Shown piece after piece: positions 61,230 to 64,000 of a stretch of 64,000 nt of DNA. The DNA lies in assembly GCF_024679095.1 (NCBI RefSeq), contig NC_066512.1:13446536-13510535 (forward strand). Reading direction: 5' to 3'. The stretch comes from Eriocheir sinensis (Eukaryota; Arthropoda; Malacostraca; Decapoda; Varunidae). The stretch's first letter is position 1, and every line of letters starts with the position of its first letter. The translations under genes and the position numbers were made by a program. The notes beneath the pieces were generated by a model that did not search any database, had not been told where the DNA came from, and was given only the letters and a program-made list of their open reading frames with translations.

Positions 61230-61550
61230 AGCCTTACATTAAGATTACCGCAAGTCTCTCTTCTACTGGCACACACTTCCTCATGTTGGTGTCCTGCCGT
61301 GTTATACGTGGACCAATTACTGTCATAAGATGATCAAAGCTGTCCTGTGACTTCCTGAAGTAGTCAAAAAATTATCAGGGTGCTCTTTTAGCTCTGTAAA
61401 TAATGTGTGGAATGCTACACGCAGTAGTCTGTTGCTAACTATGGGGTGAACCCAGTACTTTCTTCTGCGCTTTTTGCGTTTCATCTGCACCAAGAGAGCA
61501 CAGACAGCAGCTACCTTTACGAGATCCATAACGCCACGTACTGACCTCAT
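61230..61550 (-). pseudogene. Harbinger (ALP1/HARBI1-like) transposase, N-terminal relic
   Basis: Minus-strand reading: KRKKRRRKYWVHPIVSNRLL, AFHTLFTELKEHPDNF, a one-base frameshift near 61365, then FDYFRKSQDSFDHLMTVIGP, RITRQDTNMRKCVPVEERLA, VIL, after which stops accumulate. This is the helical N-terminal region that precedes the DDE domain in Harbinger transposases. The catalytic domain is missing, apparently replaced by the palindromic middle. Confidence 0.75.
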
Positions 61551-61940
61551 TAGTGGCCGCCACCGAGTGGCTCGTATGCAGGGTGCACCTACTCATCATT
61601 TTTCGTGGCGACCACTTTTTTGTGGTGGCCACTTTTTGTGGCGGCCACTGACCACTAAAAAGTGGCTCGTGTGAACCCAGCCTTACTAAAGTGGAGGGAT
61701 GGAAAGGAAGAGTGAAATGAGGGAATGAAAGAAGTTGTGTTGGACGGACGGAAAGAGGAAGGGAGAGGAGTATTGGGAAAGGAAGGAGGGATGGAGGGAA
61801 GCGGAAAGGAAGGAGGAAATGATACTCAAAAGAGAGTAGAATGCAGGATGCATGAATACATGTGTTCACGTGGGATGACGAAGACTAGGGAAAAGATAAC
61901 ACAAGATATTCTGTTCTGGATATAAATTCAAATGAGTAGC

Positions 61941-61944
<4 letters not shown>

Positions 61945-61976
<32 letters not shown>
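61945..61976. repeat. (GA)n microsatellite
   Basis: About 16 GA units just before the LINE fragment. Confidence 0.9.
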
Positions 61977-61979
<3 letters not shown>

Positions 61980-61984
61980 ATGTT

Positions 61985-62431
61985 GGTTGCTTGTGATTAT
62001 CGCTTGCTGGATGAAACAGTACAGTCTGTTGATGCGTGTGGCGAGGACGTTGATATCTCAGAAAGTTTCACGTATCTTGGTAGCGTAGTTCATAACAACG
62101 GTGCGTCTCGCCAGGAAGTCTTTTAGAGGTGTCGATACCTGTGCAGAAGGACAAAGATCCGGATCTTCAAGTCCCTTGTGCTCCCTGTCTTACTCTATGG
62201 TTGTGAGACATGGACACTAAATGGGGACTTGGAGAGGCGGATTGATGCCTGTGGTAATAAATGTCTACGCAGAATCATGGGATATCGCTGGAATGACTGT
62301 GTCAAACCGGCGACTACTCCGTGAGACTGATTCGACATATATTTCCTGCATAGTCCGTCAACGGCAACTCCGGCTATACGGGCACGTGGCACGTTGCCCT
62401 GAAGCTGATCCTGCTCATCGGGTTGTCTCTG
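61985..62431 (+). pseudogene. LINE reverse transcriptase C-terminal fragment (RTE/R1-like type)
   Basis: SESFTYLGSVVHNNGASRQE, CRYLCRRTKIRIFKSLVLPV, LLYGCETWTLNGDLERRIDA, CLRRIMGYRWND, VSNRRLLRETDSTYISCIVR, QRQLRLYGHVARCPEADPAH. A stop and one frameshift near 62295 break it. The GCETWT...R..GY.W.D...N motif set is typical of the C-terminal part of another LINE group than the two above. It is cut at 62431 by a Harbinger-type terminus. Confidence 0.75.
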
Positions 62432-62434
62432 TAA

Positions 62435-62685
62435 AGCCCCGTTCACACTGTGCCGACTCTGGGCCACGACAACCCAGCGACTTTTCCATTTGACAAGTTG
62501 GTTCCCACGGTCCAAGAAGGGGGGTAGGTTTTATTGGGGTCTTGGTGTCTTGCCGACTGTCTGGGACATTCGGCCAACTAGTTGCCAGCATGTCGTTCTA
62601 ACCCTCACGACTCCAGACTCCCGTCACGACGTCGGCGCAGCATTCGGCAGCAGTCTCAAGACCTCTTTCAAGACATGCCCGACCC
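62435..62685 (+). mobile_element. Harbinger-type element fragment (family of 37619-39633)
   Basis: Starts AGCCCCGTTCACACTGTGCC after TAA (62432-62434) and follows the 37.6-kb family through GGCCAACTAGTTGCCAGCAT, then skips most of the interior. It ends at about 62685 without a right terminus, where another repeat-like end (GGGCCTAGATCCAAG) begins. Confidence 0.65.
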
Positions 62686-63000
62686 GGGCCTAGATCCAAG
62701 AAGTGTTAGCGATCTCGCTAACTGAGATACCGATGTAAACATTCGTTAATGGCATCCAAGAAGCTAAACTATGACGTCACAGCGTGGTTAACTTAACGAG
62801 AGCCCCAGCTCCTTCGTAAACGTAACGAAGTTCATCATGATAAACTTATTTATGATTTTTTAGCATTAGATATAGGTTTTAGAGTACACAGAGCAAATTT
62901 AATTATAAAAGGATGATCTGTACACACTGCACACGACTAAAATATCAACACAAGCGCTGCCTCGCTGCTGCTTACCTCCACCCCGGCCCGTGCCCCGGCC
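62686..63000. other. Unclassified stretch, possible MITE end
   Basis: GGGCCTAGATCCAAGAAGTG looks like a transposon terminus, and TTAGCGATCTCGCTAA is an imperfect palindrome next to it, but the matching other end was not found. No coding. Confidence 0.3.
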
Positions 63001-63059
63001 CCCTCCCCGGTAAAGAGTGTCACTGTCACAAGAAAATCTGGCATCTCTAAGCACCATTG

Positions 63060-63415
63060 CCAGATAGTCGTACTCAGAGCATCGTATTTACCGGTTTCTG
63101 ACCCTTAACTATTGCCCAGAAGCACTAATAATCAATCATTATGACTATAACAATATATGAATCCAGTTAGAGTTTTTATGTCGGAAATCGTCAACCATAA
63201 GAGGCTGAGGACGACTTGCTGCCAGCTATAGGCTGCTTCTTCTCCCGTTATACCCCGTAGTCATGTTTCCCCATGATGACTGCCTCTCTCTTCTCCACCT
63301 CCTCAACCATTGTCAGCAGCTCAGACTCACTGAACCTCGGCCGCCGCATTTTCCTCAGTGGTTCAACCTTTTTCTGGGAAAAGTACTCAGAGCATAGTAT
63401 TTACCGGTTTCTAAC
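63060..63415. repeat. Local duplication, unit 1 and start of unit 2
   Basis: ACTCAGAGCATCGTATTTAC (about 63072) and ACTCAGAGCATAGTATTTAC (about 63385) begin two related units. Unit 1 continues uninterrupted (ACTATTGCCCAGAAG). Unit 2 is interrupted by the SINE and resumes at 63798 (CTAACTATTGCCAAGAA). Both later contain a GGAAAT..AAG.GGCTGAG.ACGAC-like string. Confidence 0.6.
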
Positions 63416-63420
63416 GCCTA

Positions 63421-63794
63421 AGGCGGTGGCCGAAGTGATAGCGTACTGGACTCACATTCGCCGCGTGATGGACGACGCGGGTTCGAATCCTCACGCTACC
63501 ACTCGGATTTTTCGGTCACCGCCGAGTGGCTTAAAACTACCCACATGCTGTCCTGAAGACCACCCATCAACCCGGACTCTAGAGGAAGCCGTCCAAGCGA
63601 ATCAAGTACGAGTTCCGGGGGGCAGCATGAGCCAATGCAAGATGGCGCCACTATAAACACTCGCCTGCGCCAGAACGGGCTGGGCCGACCATCAGGCCCC
63701 ACCTGGAAGAAGCCTTGGGCCGACCATCAGGCCCCACCGGGAAGATGCCTACCGGCGCAATAGGCAACAACGTAAAAAAAAAAAAAAAAAAAAA
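63421..63794 (+). mobile_element. tRNA-derived SINE with poly(A), young insertion
   Basis: tRNA-like head with GTGGCCGAAGTGATAGCG (box A region) and GGTTCGAATCC (box B, about 63480), body, then a 35-bp tandem duplication (GGGCCGACCATCAGGCCCCA twice, about 63683 and 63718), and a pure A-run at 63774-63794. Flanked by GCCTA at 63416-63420 and 63798-63802. The clean tail and duplication indicate recent arrival. Confidence 0.8.
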
Positions 63795-64000
63795 GTTGCC
63801 TAACTATTGCCAAGAAACATCAGGATCTAACTCTTTTAACGATAACTATAAATGAGTTTCGTTATTGCAGCCCAGAAGACCGTTTTGGGGTAGGAAGTTG
63901 GAAATATAAGCGGCTGAGTACGACAATCTGACAACGTTGGCCGCCACAGCTGAGGAATGCAGCCGTATGATTGGCTGAAAATTTTTCAAAGACTTGCTGT
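63795..64000. repeat. Local duplication, remainder of unit 2
   Basis: Continues the copy interrupted by the SINE; see 63060-63415. No gene. Confidence 0.5.

Larger units (their letters stand above)
59421..61683 (-). mobile_element. Harbinger-family element with long near-identical ends
   Basis: The outermost 43 bases, AGGCTGGATTCACACGAGCC... at the left and the reverse complement at the right, match with one difference. TTA precedes the left end and TTA overlaps the right end. A Harbinger transposase N-terminal relic lies inside on the minus strand near the right end, which supports the superfamily call. Subterminal CCACTTTTT words are repeated. The middle is taken up by a 560-bp palindrome. 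Confidence 0.75.

Overview
The window reads as nuclear DNA of a decapod crustacean, most likely a crab. I infer this from four things: very dense dinucleotide microsatellites; tRNA-headed SINEs; a CR1-like LINE ending in repeats of the octamer AACATAAG next to a GAGGCCGGTAGGCCTGTACG-type segment that I recognise from decapod genomes; and spliced genes with GT-AG introns. There are no bacterial operons, CRISPR arrays or phage genes. Species cannot be fixed by reading alone.

Only three host genes can be supported. (1) The last coding exon of a TIS11/ZFP36-type tandem CCCH zinc-finger protein lies at 1577-2303 (+), with an AT-rich 3' UTR. (2) Four consecutive coding exons of a coiled-coil gene lie on the + strand: 28365-30265, 30920-31072, 36825-37001 and 37099-37213. 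All splice phases agree. The coiled-coil part resembles JAKMIP proteins and follows a disordered N-terminal region of about 610 residues. The gene probably continues beyond the last exon found. (3) A tRNA-Phe(GAA) gene lies at 53068-53140 (-).

The rest is transposon debris. 3.8-5.2 kb: relic of an autonomous Harbinger element, with a Myb/SANT-like gene facing a HARBI1-like transposase. 5.5-7.0 kb: a dispersed repeat split by two SINE units; its uninterrupted paralogue is at 33.4-34.1 kb. 7.5-14.7 kb: a decayed Jockey-type LINE split by a 3.6 kb insertion with LTR-like ends, which itself holds a MITE and a large interleaved inverted-repeat structure. 14.9-20.5 kb: a SINE split by a 5.2 kb hAT element, which holds a CR1-like LINE, which holds a Jockey-type LINE. 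26.5-28.2 kb: an old CR1-like LINE. The 31.1-36.8 kb intron of the coiled-coil gene holds two opposite copies of one MITE, a foldback element and long AAT and TA arrays. 37.6-39.6 kb: a Harbinger-type element with a TAA duplication. 39.6-59.4 kb: mostly AG/CT, AC/GT and TA arrays in AG- or CT-rich low-complexity DNA, plus a small MITE, the tRNA gene and LINE/SINE fragments. 59.4-61.7 kb: a Harbinger element with near-identical termini, a transposase relic and a 560-bp palindrome. 62-64 kb: a LINE fragment, a broken Harbinger-type element and a young SINE inside one copy of a local duplication.

I found no convincing new gene system. The most unusual features are structural: nested insertions readable from their target duplications, the interleaved inverted repeats at 11.7-14.2 kb, the palindrome at 59.7-60.3 kb, and the opposed MITE pair inside one intron. 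All boundaries were read by eye and may be off by a few bases.
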